Source: Maea johnstoni (Eukaryota; Annelida; Polychaeta; Spionida; Magelonidae). Taken from it: DNA of 64,000 nucleotides. Both the position numbers and the translations under genes were made by a program. Of the stretch, positions 1 to 12,903 are shown piece after piece. The stretch is from positions 95,154,273 through 95,218,272 of the forward strand of contig OZ012684.1 of the NCBI GenBank assembly GCA_963942565.1. The letters run 5' to 3'. Position 1 is the stretch's first letter. Each line of letters begins with the position of its first letter. Below the pieces are notes generated by a model. That model saw only the letters and a list, made by a program, of their open reading frames with translations. It made no database searches and had not been told where the DNA came from.

Positions 1-414
1 TCCATTTACTGAAAAGAAAAAAAGAAAAGAATCGAAAGGGCACCGGGAATAACCACACAATAACACCAATTCTTGCTTATAAATTGCCAAATCTCCCCCA
101 AACACCCACTTGGGTAAAGGTCAGTCTATTTGCATAAGGATCAACTAGTGAGAGAAAGCGGACAGTGTACGCTGTGGCCGCATACCGCAGATTTCGAAAA
201 TGGGACATAACTTTACTATGAATGCAGATATTGGGGTTACCCTTTTTATAAGTATATCTACTTCTTGAGATCTAGCCAATAATGTAGTTTTGGCCTAGGT
301 TGGGGTGCTGGTTTTGTTTTGAGAAAAAAACATGTATACATATCATCCTTTTAAAAGAAAGTCAAAAGTAGCTTCTTCTGAACAGATTTTCTTGAAAATA
401 AGATTTCCCAGATA
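1..414. repeat. Direct repeat copy 1 (partner at 4004-4417)
   Basis: This block recurs almost base for base at 4004-4417, a constant offset of 4003. The two copies part after the shared 'cccagata'. The left edge lies outside the window, so the true length is unknown. Two direct repeats 4 kb apart could be ends of a larger element or a segmental duplication; I see no coding sequence between them that decides this. Confidence 0.85.
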
Positions 415-539
415 TAGTCTGGCAGCTTATGTAGTTTCCGTGGGAAGTTCATGTTAATTGTTGGAGACATAATTTTTCTAGACCAATTTTGGATGAGGAC
501 TTCAAAAAAATATGTCTCCAATTTTTTCAATAATTTTTT

Positions 540-1760
540 CAAGGTCAAATGGTCAATGTCAAAGGTCAAAATCCTTAAAATGCCTTGTTTGGACCTGTAA
601 CAAGCTGCATTTGGTAGACAACTCGATTTTTAGGGTGACATATACTCAACAAATAAATTTCCTACACAAACATTTAGTATTTTACACAGTAAAGTTTTAA
701 TCTGAGGTCAATAAGTACATTTTAAAGTAAAGGTTAAAGGTCAAATCAGTGAAAAATGCCTTGTATAGACAAGAAATGAGCTGCATTTGATAAAAGTTGG
801 TTAGAAACCATATTTTATGATGAGACACACTTCTCCAGTAAATTTCATTAAAGTACACTTTATATATTCCACCTCAAATATTTTGTCTGAGGTCAATGAG
901 TCCATTCAAAGGTCAAGATCAACAGTCAAAATGCAGGAAAATGCCTTGCATGGACCGGATACAAGCTGCATTTGATTCAATATGGTTAGAAACCAGCTGT
1001 TTAGGATAAATTGTACACTTAATACATGAATTTCATACACACAGCTTCAGTTTTGAACTCAGTATTTTTTAAATCTGAGGTCAATAAGTACATATAAAGG
1101 TCAAAGGTCAAATCTGTGGAAATGCCTTGTATGGACACGAAATGAGCTGCATTTGATAAAAGTTGGTTAGAAACCAGGTTTTATGATGTCAGATGCGATA
1201 TTTTATGATGAGACACACTTTTTCAATAAATTTCATTAAAGCACACTTCATATTTTCCACCTCAAAGATTATATCTAAGGTCAACGAGTCCATTAAAAGG
1301 TCAAGATCAACAGTCAAAATGCGGGAAAATCGCTTGCACGGACCGGATACAAGCTGCATTTCATTCAATATGGTTAGCAACTAGCTGTTTAGGATAAATA
1401 CACTTAATATGTGAATTTCATACATACAGCATCAGTATTTTACTCAGTAATTTTTAAATCCATAAGTACATATAAAGGTCAAGATCAAAGGTCAAATTAG
1501 TGAAAATGCCTTGTAATGACAGGAAATGAGCTGCATTTGACAAAATTAGTTAGAAACCAGATTTTATGATGTCAGATGCGATACACTTTTCAAGTAAATT
1601 TCATTACACTTCATATTTTCCACCTCAAAGATTATATGTAAGGTCAATGAGTTCATTCAAAGGTCAAGATCAACAGTCAAAATGCAGGAAAATGTCTTGC
1701 ATGGACCAGAGACAAGCTGCATTTGATTCAATATGGTTAGAAACCAGCTGTTTAGGATGA
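540..1760. repeat. Diverged tandem repeat, composite unit of about 370-385 bp
   Basis: Two alternating half-units recur. One carries 'gctgcatttgataaaagttg' (near 780, 1146, 1529) and the other 'gctgcatttgattcaatatg' (near 963, 1349, 1713). Each half is rich in AGGTCA hexamers. Copies differ by many substitutions and indels, so the array is old. No open frame of note. Confidence 0.75.
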
Positions 1761-2070
1761 ATAAGTTTTTTTTATATAAGAAACAAGCACCACTGCATAG
1801 AGAATAATTGTAAAGTTGAACTTGTTTCCTATATAAAAACTTTTCATAAATAACAATTAAAGTCTTTTCTGCAGTGAATGAAATCTATAAAAGATTGATA
1901 GTGGTCTTTTCCCAGGGTTGTTTCACATTTGACCTGGACTATGACCCTTGATTTAATACTCTGGACAAAATTAAGTGTGTGTGGATATAGTTTTACTGGA
2001 AAAGTGTGTTTCTAACCATATTGAATCAAATGCAGCTTGTCTCTGGTCCATGCAACTGAATTTTCCTCAT
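1680..2070. repeat. Inverted (foldback) repeat
   Basis: The segment near 1985-2070 is the reverse complement of the repeat half-unit at about 1680-1760 (shared 'gcagcttgtctctggtccat' on one strand). At the centre, 1765-1850, a second shorter inverted pair (a poly-T/TATATAAG stretch ending in gaaacaag, mirrored by cttgtttcctatata) can fold on a loop of roughly 40 bases. Confidence 0.65.
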
Positions 2071-4003
2071 CTGTTTGCTATATTCAGACTTTATTGTGAC
2101 TAGCCATTAGAAGGTGGTGGAGGACAGAGGAAAACCCAGGGTAAATTATGACTGAATCCAGGTCCCTGACCTGTTACTCACGTACTCAGGTCCATACACA
2201 TGTAAATGAAAGAAATATCAAGACGCCAGCACTAACGCATTAGACCACTCAACTATCAGGGCAAGAAGAAATGGAAGAAACCCCAATAAACTGTACATTT
2301 TGCAAAAGCTATAAATCAGAAGAGTTTGATTAGTTGAAAACGTTTGTAAGGTCTTTGCAACCTTCCTATGGATGGGGCTAATTTCTAAAATGTAGGTTCT
2401 TATGATATATCATTTTTCAAACGTGTTGAGATTATATCTAAGTTAATGATTAAAGAAAAATATTACGTTTTATTCTCAATATTTCCCGTAAATAGTCATT
2501 ATCAATATTTTTTCTTCACTTTTCAACCACCTTATTCCGAAGCACTAGACAATTTTTTTTTTAAATGGAAGATTTGGCAGACAACCTTATAGACCTTGTA
2601 TCAGAGCTTTGTATGTCGAATGAGTGAATGAAGGAAGTTGTTTTCAAGAATGAGAAAATATATGATCTGGGAAGGTTGAGAAAATAGCATATTTATTTTT
2701 GTTATTATAAGTCAATTGTTTGTTTTTACTGCGTGAAAAGTGTGTATGATTTAAAGCTCATTTTGTGCCTTAATTAGTGGGAAAAGATATTTCTTGACAA
2801 GATTTGGAAATATCCAAAGGAGGCGTTGGCGAAACTTGATCAATGCTCCTCCAGTCTGGGTGAGGGAAGATAATAGGCCATAAGCATTATACTTAGCTAT
2901 AATGCATGGCTAGGTGGATGTCTAGAGGTGAAGATATTTCGTTACAAGTGACAGTGCAGACTACCTGGCATAGAACCATGCCATTAGCACTCTACTTAAG
3001 TAGTAAGCATGGCTAATTGGATGTCTAATGGTGAATGTTTTTAGGAGCGTGTTCCGCTCCCCCTTCTCTACTGAAATAGCCCGAGGTGCACTATACTGAA
3101 ACGTTTTTTTCAGCAATGGTCTTGCTAGGTTTACACTTATAGACGAGGAGATGACGTGTTGAAACTGTAAATCACTCTGCTGGTATGGAATAAAGGCTTC
3201 AAACATTTAGTGCTCAATATTTAGAGTTACACTGTGTTATGATTACTATCTCAAATTTTAAGATTATAATAGGCTTTTCCTAAGGACCCAATTGAGTTAT
3301 TCAAAATTATTATGATCATTCATGAACATCTTGGAATTAGATATGACAGTTTATTGCAGAAATGTGGACATTTCAAGGTGTTTGTTTGATAGGGGTTCCA
3401 GTAGTATAGTTTGAACTTACAAGGATCTGTACTCATTTACTGATACTCATCACATAAAACAATTAAATAGATGTATTGAGGACAGCAGACAAAATAAGAC
3501 ACGATTCCAATAATTCAACCTGCACATCTTTTTAGTAATTGGCACTCCAAATTCATTCGGGGAACAAGAAGTAACATTCCTATTGCTAGTAGTACTTAAT
3601 TATACGTACCTGCGCAAACGATCAATCTCACAGTGACATTCACTCTGATCTGACAACAATAATTCAGTGTCCTGGACCACTTTGACCTTTATACCGTGCA
3701 GCAAGATCGACGCCAGCCAAAAGTAGTAAACGGGCCACTTAACTAATTATATGACTCGTGCTTGTAATGTCTATAATATATCGGAAAGCCGATGAATTAG
3801 GCCATTTTCTCCGTGTTTGTCTTTAGGCCGTAGAATTTAAAATACATACTTTGATTGACATGTAATCAAGGAAACGAAAATATTTTGCTGGAGTAAAGCG
3901 CTATTTAGTCTGGTCACTTAAATACGCGCAGGGAAACCATCATTGGTTTTAAGATGTCCTTACGAACGTAACTTACCCCTTGTCAGAGCAGTTGACAACC
4001 TAT
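2071..4003. other. Unannotated stretch
   Basis: AT-rich sequence with no supportable gene, RNA or complete element. A short minus-strand frame at 2961-3206 has a faint look of a retroelement C-terminus but is too short to call. Two weakly similar 60-base stretches lie at about 2885-2940 and 2985-3040. Confidence 0.5.
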
Positions 4004-4417
4004 TCCATTTACTGAAAAGAAAAAAAGAAAAGAATCGAAAGGGCACCGGGAATAACCACACAATAACACCAATTCTTGCTTATAAATTGCCAAATCTCCC
4101 CCAAACACCCACTTGGATAAAGGTCAGTCTATTTGCATAAGGATCAACTAGTGAGAGAAAGCGGACAGTGTACGCTGTGGCCGCATACCGCAGATTTCGA
4201 AAATGGGACATAACTTTACTATGAATGCAGATATTGGGGTTACCCTTTTTATAAGTATATCTACTTCTTGAGATCTAGCCAATAATGTAGTTTTGGCCTA
4301 GGTTGGGGTGCTGGTTTTGTTTTGAGAAAAAAACATGTATACATATCATCCTTTTAAAAGAAAGTCAAAAGTAGCTTCTTCTGAACAGATTTTCTTGAAA
4401 ATAAGATTTCCCAGATA
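4004..4417. repeat. Direct repeat copy 2 (partner at 1-414)
   Basis: Near-identical to 1-414; a visible difference is one G/A change in 'cacttggrtaaagg'. Followed by unrelated sequence beginning 'aggggga'. Confidence 0.85.
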
Positions 4418-4601
4418 AGGGGGATTAGTATCCATTGTCATATCATTAGGGGCGATAGTGACCAAATGTCAGATATGATGAAAATAAGTAGTTCAATGTT
4501 ATTTCAAGGTCATTAAAGGTCTTATTAATGTTATTTGTATTTTTCAAGTGTTTTGTATCCCTACAAGCTGTTTGGAGACCGCATAGTTTGGGCCTTTCTG
4601 A

Positions 4602-6028
4602 CCCAATAGTGCTTTCGCACACAATGTGACTGGCAGTATATGCACGGTGTGCCTGTAATACTTAACAGGTGCACCAACGGTGAAAACCCAAATCTCATTG
4701 GGGGAACAATGTGATTTGGAATTTGGCTGCAGGTGTGCCTATAAAGATTAATATAAGTACACCGCGCCACCTGCTGCAAGCAAGACCACATTTTATTTTA
4801 AGTTTGATGCTACTGCATACATTATATGCACAGAACGTTCTGAGACACAAATGTTTCAAATATTAATGTTCCTGTCTCAAACAAATAAACATAATGTATG
4901 TCTCCATAGATATTGCTATGTGGATATGAATAAATATAGGTACAAAAACATCCGCAAAAATGAATAACCTTCAAAATAAAATAAATTATAAAATGTATGA
5001 TGAAACAATTAATTAAATGAGTCAGAAATAATGAAATCAATAAACATAAATCAAATTAAGTAACACTCAAATAGAGTAAGGGAATAGAATGAACATAATC
5101 TGAATTATTATAAGGGAATAAAGTCAAAAATAGAAAAACGAACAATGAATGGAATGAAAGTAAAAAAAGTAAAAAATTAATAACTGCAAACAAATTGGAA
5201 ATATTTAGGTGCCACACAATGTATACAGATATTGCTCTGATAATGCATCTCAGGTTATCTAGATTTGGAAAATTCTCTGGGGACCACTGACATAAGATTT
5301 TGATGTGGTTGATTTTCATTTAAATGCAGATGGAGTTTATAATATTCATGTGGGATACAATGTGCCAGACTATACTGATAGTGCTCTGCAATCTCAGAGC
5401 ATCTAGATTACAGAGTTTTCTGAGGGCCTTAAGCCTTCGTCCTTTCCGCACTCCCACTGCAAGGATCATCAAGCCTGTGGCGCTCATGTTCAGTCAGAAT
5501 TACTCCTGTTGCTTGACATCTGATGAAAATAGTCCATATTCAAAATCCAACAGTCACAAAAAGTCTTTGATAGAATTAGAGACTTTTAGTTCCTCTCAAT
5601 ATAACCTGCTTGTTCCATTTTACAAACCTGTGTATAATATTTCGATGATAAAAACAGGTTTGCAGTTTGTTTTCTGAAAAAAACATTTCTTGCGGCAAGC
5701 TACTCCAACCGGAAGTCACACGTGAGGCAAAACGCCCCTATTCCACCAGTTTCCTGGCGGTTTGCCAATTGTCTAAACAATAAATAATAAAGTTAACGGC
5801 CATGACTGATAAAATACTTAGTGGGGAGACGAAGTAGGCGGGGTCTGAAATGTGAATATGCCCTCAAAAGTGTAACATTTTCACCTCAAAATAGGAAAAA
5901 AAATTGAAATTTTTTTTTTTTTACAAAAATCCAATTTAAAAATTGTATCGGAAAAAATCGATATTGGATGTTAAATTTTGCATTAATCGTATCGACAAAT
6001 TTTCCGTTTTAATGCCACTCCTACAGGC
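4602..6028. repeat. 1.43-kb tandem duplication, copy A
   Basis: Copy A and copy B (6029-7472) are head-to-tail and nearly identical, offset 1427. Both end in the same AT-rich tail with TATCGA/ATCGAT motifs followed by 'ccactcctacaggcccc', which resembles the end of a non-autonomous DNA element. Short open frames on both strands are copied along with the repeat and show no recognisable protein. Confidence 0.85.
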
Positions 6029-7472
6029 CCCAATAGTGCTTTCGCACACAATGTGACTGGCAGTATATGCACGGTGTGCCTGTAATACTTAACAGGTGCA
6101 CCAACGGTGAAAACCCAAATCTCATTGGGGGAACAATGTGATTTGGAATTTGGCTGCAGGTGTGCCTATAAAGATTAATATAAGTACACCGCGCAACCTG
6201 CTGCAAGCAAGACCACATTTTATTTTAAGTTTGATGCTACTGCATACATTATATGCACAGAACGTTCTGAGACACAAATGTTTCAAATATTAATGTTCCT
6301 GTCTCAAACAAATAAACATAATGTATGTCTCCATAGATATTGCTATGTGGATATGAATAAATATAGGTACAAAAACATCCGCAAAAATGAATAACCTTCA
6401 AAATAAAATAAATTATAAAATGTATGATGAAACAATTAATTAAATGAGTCAGAAATAATGAAATCAATAAACATAAATCAAATTAAGTAACACTCAAATA
6501 GAGTAAGGGAATAGAATGAACATAATCTGAATTATTATAAGGGAATAAAGTCAAAAATAGAAAAACGAACAATGAATGGAATGAAAGTAAAAAAAGTAAA
6601 AAATTAATAACTGCAAACAAATTGGAAATATTTAGGTGCCACACAATGTATACAGATATTGCTCTGATAATGCATCTCAGGTTATCTAGATTTGGAAAAT
6701 TCTCTGGGGACCACTGACATAAGATTTTGATGTGGTTGATTTTCATTTAAATGCAGATGGAGTTTAGAATATTCATGTGGGATACAATGTGCCAGACTAT
6801 ACTGATAGTGCTCTGCAATGCACGAGAATGCATCTCAGAGCATCTAGATTACAGAGTTTTCTGAGGGCCTTAAGCCTTCGTCCTTTCCGCACTCCCACTG
6901 CAAGGATCATCAAGCCTGTGGCGCTCATGTTCAGTCAGAATTACTCCTGTTGCTTGACATCTGATGAAAATAGTCCATATTCAAAATCCAACAGTCACAA
7001 AAAGTCTTTGATAGAATTAGAGACTTTTAGTTCCTCTCAATATAACCTGCTTGTTCCATTTTACAAACCTGTGTATAATATTTCGATGATAAAAACAGGT
7101 TTGCAGTTTGTTTTCTGAAAAAAACATTTCTTGCGGCAAGCTACTCCAACCGGAAGTCACACGTGAGGCAAAACGCCCCTATTCCACCAGTTTCCTGGCG
7201 GTTTGCCAATTGTCTAAACAATAAATAATAAAGTTGACGGCCATGACTGATAAAATACTTAGTGGGGAGACGAAGTAGGCGGGGTCTGAAATGTGAATAT
7301 GCCCTCAAAAGTGTAACATTTTCACCTCAAAATAGGAAAAGAAATTGAAATTTTTTTTTTTTTACAAAAATCCAATTTAAAAATTGTATCGGAAAAAATC
7401 GATATTGGATGTTAAATTTTGCATTAATCGTATCGACAAATTTTCCGTTTTAATGCCACTCCTACAGGCCCC
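6029..7472. repeat. 1.43-kb tandem duplication, copy B
   Basis: Second copy. It differs from copy A mainly by an extra stretch of about 20 bases near 6818-6838 (a repeated 'atgca..gcatctcag' motif) and scattered substitutions, so the duplication is recent relative to the rest of the region. Confidence 0.85.
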
Positions 7473-8056
7473 AAAATAAAACCAGTTTAGTTCGGCCAGT
7501 CGGTAGATCTAAGCTTTACATCAGTGGGTATCGATAGTGAACCAACCATTCTCATCAATACAATTCAAGTACCAAAAGGCAGGAGCAAACTAGTTCACAA
7601 AAAGTATTGGATTGATCTATTGAGTACACTAGTTGATCATAGATTTACTCTCACTCAGATCCATGCATTACGGTAACTGTTGTCCAGACATAGGAAATCA
7701 TTTAGAACTATTTGAAAGCAAAAACCGAGCTTCCAAAGAATTTGCTATTAGCTATTTCTGGCATCCAAGTCAAAACAGGAGAACAGTAATTCATACACAG
7801 TGAGGCTGTTAATCCATTACTATTACTAAGATTGGAAGAAATTGAAGGTTGGGTTATGTTAATATAAATATATACTGCATTTTACAATTAGAGATCTCTG
7901 GATGTAGTTACAACCCTTATCCTCTTCAGCAAACCTACACACAGCAGAGGCCTTGTATGTACCCTGTATCATCCTTTCAACAGGTCTGTCACTGTTTCCC
8001 TATTCTGCTACATAAACTCTGCACCCGTGGCCCATAGCAGGCTGGTTATTGTTGTA
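7473..8056. other. Unannotated stretch
   Basis: I see no gene or repeat in this stretch. A 62-codon frame near its end has no recognisable features. Confidence 0.4.
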
Positions 8057-8205
8057 GGAATTGATCACGGAAGGTAGGTGATTGTGGCAATACCAGTGCC
8101 CGGCCCAGTCAGCAGCCAAAACCGAGCCCGTAGGGCAATGTTTTGGCTGCTGACTTGGGAGGGCACTGGTATTGCCACAATCACCGACCTTTCGTGATCA
8201 ATTCC
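8057..8205. repeat. Long hairpin / foldback element
   Basis: Left arm 8057-8121 ('ggaattgatcacggaaggt' at its outer end) pairs with right arm 8141-8205 ('acctttcgtgatcaattcc' at its outer end), with only a few mismatches across about 65 bp and a loop near 20 bases. The flanks show no clear target-site duplication. Could be a foldback MITE or a degenerate hairpin RNA source. Confidence 0.8.
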
Positions 8206-8596
8206 CATTATACCACAAGACTTACAAACATGTTTTTGTCAGTTTTTCTTGCTTTAAATTAAAATTTAAACTAAATTTAGCATGAGCTGATTGTCACAAC
8301 ATTCTGGACGGTGCAACAATCAGAACGTCATAGCACAATAGGTTTACTATTGTTGGAAGCATGTGCATGTGTGACGCGCCCATTGTTGAGGGAGGAGGTT
8401 TAGGTGGTAAAATAGACCGCACCTTCCCATGGCTACTGCCTCAGCCACAAAACATCATATAATCTGCATTTATCTTATCTTATTGACACAGATTCTTTGT
8501 ATAATTGTTCGCCATGGTGGTGTGGACCTTCATAAGTTTCCCATTGCTTGGTAACTGTGCCTGTTTGGTTGGAACAGCTGTAAATATTCCTTTCCG

Positions 8597-11169
8597 TCAG
8601 GTCACATGACCATGGTATATACGCCATGGTGTGGTATAATGAGCAACAAGACTGCACAGACTGTTTCTTTCTTTCTTATTTCTTGTTTCCCTTCTCCAAT
8701 TTCTGGAGGCTCTGTGATTGGCCAGGAGCTGGGCTCGTATCTGCATATGTTCCTTGATAGCTATAGTCACTTTGTGTCTATTCACTGTCTCACTGCTAAA
8801 TAGGTCATCAGTATAAAAGTCGTTGGTTAGATGGCTATACTTCCTACAGCAGGTCATGTGACTTCCACTCTTATAGTTAGTGGCCAGGTTGAGCATCATC
8901 AGCCTACTTTTAATGGCAACTCTAGCATCTTCTGATTTTAGTTTAGTTAGGTACTCTTTCTTTTCAAATGTTTCTATGTTTGCAATTTTCGATTTCTCCT
9001 TCCTCATACTTTCAAGCTTAGTTTGCAGCTTTGCTTTATCAACGGTTTTCTTCCAGCTGTATTTACTGAGGTTTCCTTTCTCCTCATCACTGTACTTCGC
9101 AAGGCTGTATTGCTGCTTGATGATTTTTATCTCTTCGCTCCAACATTTAGGTAGATCTAGTATTTTTCTGTTCATCATACACCTGTTTAATTAATTTTGT
9201 TGGAGGTCCACATAGTATTCTGTGTAGGAAGATAAGTTTCTTCTTAGTTATTTGTTGTTCAGCTGGTATTATTCCAGTTTCTGCATATAACCCGTATCCA
9301 GGAGTACTTTCAGGGAGTTTTAAGAGTCTATTTAGACATCTTACGGTTATCATATCAATGTTATTTATATCACTTTTACGCATGTTGGTCAAAGTTTCAC
9401 TATTGTAATAAATCTTTGGTATTATAACTACCTCCATGAGTTTAAGTTTCACTTGTATATCATTTCCTTGCTGATTGCAATCAATTCCGTGGTGTCAAGG
9501 TGGGCTTGCTTTTCTCTTTTTTCTAGGTTTACATCTAGATTGTTTTTACAGTTTATGTTGTCACCTAGGTATTTGTACTATGAACAGCTGGTCATTTCTT
9601 GGTTGTTTATCCTATTTTCCGGGAGCTTAGGAAGTTTCTTTTTATGCACCATCATCATTTGGGACTTCTGCATATTGAATTTCATTCTGTTTGCATTCTG
9701 GAAAATTCGTTTGCAGCTGCAGTTTTCACAGATATCCTGTCATTGACGGAGGTCTGGAAGATGTCATCTTGAAACATTTGTGATGGAATTTTTATTTAAC
9801 CATACTGAACTCCTCCAGTTTCTACTATTTCTTTGGCAGTGTCTATAAGTTTAGCGCACATTATGCCAGCCATAACTGTGCCCTGCATAACTACCTCATT
9901 TATTTGGAAGACCTCAGTCATTCCCACGGGGCTTTCAACTACAATCTAAGCTGTTTTATTCATCTCATAGATTAACATCCATTCAAGACCTCTCACTTCA
10001 CTCTCCCATAGCGACATCATGCACATTCTCAGCCATAGTCTGTCGAAGCACTTTTCTAAATCAAAGAACTGCAGGGTAACTGGCATATTTATGTATTGAA
10101 AATAGTCAAGCATTGCCTTAAGTATGAACAGGTGTTCAGTGGAATTTCAGTTTTTTCTAGCTCCAATCTGACACTCAATTATTGCAGTCTATTTTCGAGT
10201 ATTGCCTGTTTAGGATTATTCTTTCAAATATTTTTTGAAGACTCGATGTGAGGAAAATTCCTCTTTGGTTATTTAGGTCTTTTTCCCTTTATTTTTGTAG
10301 ATACTTTTTATTTTCACTTTCCTCCATTCTCTTGGGCACTTTTTTTCCTTTAGAATTTTGTTGTACACATTTTATAGTGATGTTATCATATCTCTGCCTC
10401 CTCTCTTAATCATCTCATTCGTTATTTCATCACTTCCTGGCGCTTTATCATTTTTAAGGTTTTCAATCACTGTGTTCATTTATTCATCACTTATATTCTT
10501 CATCATGGAGTTGATGGCAATTTCTGTACATCTTTTGAATCGCCTGTCAAGTTATGTTCTGAATAACGTTACAGCTTTCATCAATTTCTCTGGTTTTTAG
10601 TATCTTCTGGTAGTGTTCTTTATATGCCTCTTTTATTTCTTCGGATGTTACACACTCCTTGCCATTTTTTGTTACTTTGCTAGCTGTATCTACCGATTTA
10701 GGATTCAATCGCTGTTTCAACTACCAGAACTCATTTGATTTTACTCCTCCTCCTTTATCTAGAGTTTCCAGGTTGTTCTGTATTTGCTTTATTCTCTCCA
10801 CCTCCATAGCTCTTGATATCTGTATGTTGAGTCCTTCTAAGTCTCTCTATCTTTTTTAAGTACCTGTTTGCCTTTTTGTTTAGGTTAAGCTTTCAATTCC
10901 CTCTTTTTCTCAATCAGTTCTCTGACTGTCTTGGCCACTGTGACTTTTTCACTTCTTATCGTCTTCTTTTTAAAGGTATTTTGATCAATTCTCTCTTCCA
11001 TGTCCCATACGCTTTGTCGATATTGGACGCATTGTGAGCATTGACTAGGGTCTTGTTGCTTTCTGTCTGTTTTATAAATGGACCATCCATTCTCATCGTC
11101 TAAGTTCCACCTGGTTTCTTTTTTTGTTTTTTCCACTTTTCTGTGGATTATTTGGAGAGATATCATCAT
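8597..11169 (-). mobile_element. Decayed LINE (non-LTR retrotransposon), C-terminal part of ORF2
   Basis: On the minus strand, pieces of a non-LTR reverse transcriptase lie in order. A region with 'WNLDDENGW' sits near 11.1 kb, and the frames below it run through the palm. The RT motif 'QGTVMAGIMCAKLID' reads at about 9841-9895, which fits the 'KQGTV.GP..C' motif of several invertebrate LINE families. The C-terminal tail carries 'LPESTPGYGLYAETG' near 9290-9330. Frames change and stops interrupt throughout, so this is a dead copy. The endonuclease part is not seen. Clade not assigned. Plus-strand frames here are shadows. Confidence 0.7.
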
Positions 11170-11436
11170 GCGATCTGACTCAACTGTATTGGTTTCTTCT
11201 TCTCTGATATCATATTTTGTGAGTTGTGCTGGTGCTTAGATAGAGTTGACGTAGGGATAATGTAAAATGAGGTGTCTGACTGGCCTAGACTCCCTGCAAG
11301 TCTGTAGTGAATACCTATTACCTACCCTGAGTTTGCTATATTCCATATTTAGTTCTGCCTTCGCCTTTTGGGTGGAGCCACTGGAGTAAGTTAACAGAGT
11401 TATTTTTGCAGCCCCAGATGGAAATGGGGACTCATG

Positions 11437-11951
11437 ATTGGTTGACAGGTCTTCCTCATTGTTACTGTTTCCAAGGCATGGTTGACAGGTCTTCCTCATT
11501 GTTACTGTTTCCAATGCATGATGCAGTGACAGGTCTTCCTCATTGTTACTGTTTCCAAGGCATGATTGGTTGACAGGTCTTCCTTATTGTTACTGTTTCC
11601 AATGCATGATTGGTTGACAGGTCTTCCTCATTGTTACTGTTTCCAAGGCATAATTAGGTGACAGGTCTTCCTCATTGTTACTGTTTCCAATGCATGATTG
11701 GTTGACAGGTCTTCCTCATTGTTACTGTTTCCACGGCATGATTGGTTGACAGGTCTTCCTCATTGTTACTGTTTCCACGGCATAATTAGGTGACAGGTCT
11801 TCCTTATTGTTACTGTTTCCACGGCATGATTGGTTGACAGGTCTTCCTCATTGTTACTGTTTCCACGGCATAATTAGGTGACAGGTCTTCCTCATTGTTA
11901 CTGTTTCCACGGCATGATTGGTTGACAGGTCTTCCTCATTGTTACTGTTTC
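11437..11951. repeat. Minisatellite, 44-bp unit
   Basis: About eleven to twelve head-to-tail copies of a unit containing 'gacaggtcttcctcattgtt' plus 'actgtttccaaggcatgatt'. Variants alternate between 'aaggcatgattggtt', 'acggcataattaggt' and 'aatgcatgattggtt', giving a partly higher-order pattern. Confidence 0.92.
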
Positions 11952-12825
11952 CCAGCTTAACTGAGGAAGCAACACCAATTATAGTCTACATGCACCAGAT
12001 AAAAATGCACCAACTTAAGAGTGATCATGTAAGTTATGTTTATTTTCAAAAAGGCTACATTTCATATAATAAGAAAACTCTTACAAAGTAAATAAGTCAC
12101 ACTTAGAAAGATAACCTGTTTATATCATTTTCCAAAAACATTACTGAAGATGCATAAACACACCTCAAAGTGATGAACTTTACTGAAAGTTAATGATTAT
12201 GTTAACTATATCATCATCATCAAATAGAAAAATCTTGAAACAATTAAATGAATGAATGGGCTGTGAATATCATTGTTCAGTAAGATCCTAGGGACAAAAT
12301 TCAGCAGACATCCATGACACTCATCAAAATAACATTATATATGCTAACTTGTGTGCGTATTTGATATAATCTTGAAGCACCCATTTCCAAAATGAAATGT
12401 AACAACGGGTATAAATCAAATAAAACCACATCTCAAATATTTTAACACCTCTTTTATGATGTTCACATTGGTAGAATATAAAATCACTGATCTTTTATTT
12501 ACAAAATACTAGATACATGTACCCCAATCACCTATGCAGGTTTCATCCTGCATCTAAACTACAACACAAAACAGTATTTTCCATAGGGGAAGTATCATAT
12601 AATAGTAAAATAATAACATTCATATTCGCTTACAATGCATGATACTTACTTATACTGCATGTCGACTGGAATTTCCCCTAAATTGCCACAATCAACAGAC
12701 CATTCTGTGTGGCACCCATAAGATTGGTTCAGCAGACAAGGGTCCAGATCAAATCTCCGAAATCAACCTTTATAAAGCTTACGAGCATCACCTTTCAAAT
12801 AAGACCTCCCTAAAACCTGTCCTCT
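11952..12825. other. Unannotated stretch
   Basis: AT-rich, no gene or repeat seen. A short plus-strand frame at 12639-12842 has no recognisable features. Confidence 0.4.
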
Positions 12826-12903
12826 TCAGCACTACTCAGTAATGGCTTACAGAAGTGAGCAAGTAACAGGAACTTCTGTAAGCCATAACTTAGCAGTGCT
12901 GAC
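12826..12903. repeat. Imperfect hairpin, 78 bases
   Basis: 'cagcact..ctcagtaatggc' at 12827-12845 and its continuation 'ttacagaagt' pair with 'acttctgtaa' and 'gccataacttagcagtgctg' at 12871-12902, leaving a loop of about 15 bases. Arms near 30 bases with bulges resemble a pre-miRNA in size, but nothing else supports one; a small inverted repeat is the safer reading. Confidence 0.6.

Noticed and set aside
4561-7118. Pairs of identical short frames (65-117 codons)
   Set aside because: Copied with the 1.43-kb duplication; composition is AT-driven and no family is recognised.
9453-10859. Hydrophobic plus-strand frames
   Set aside because: Shadows of the decayed minus-strand LINE.
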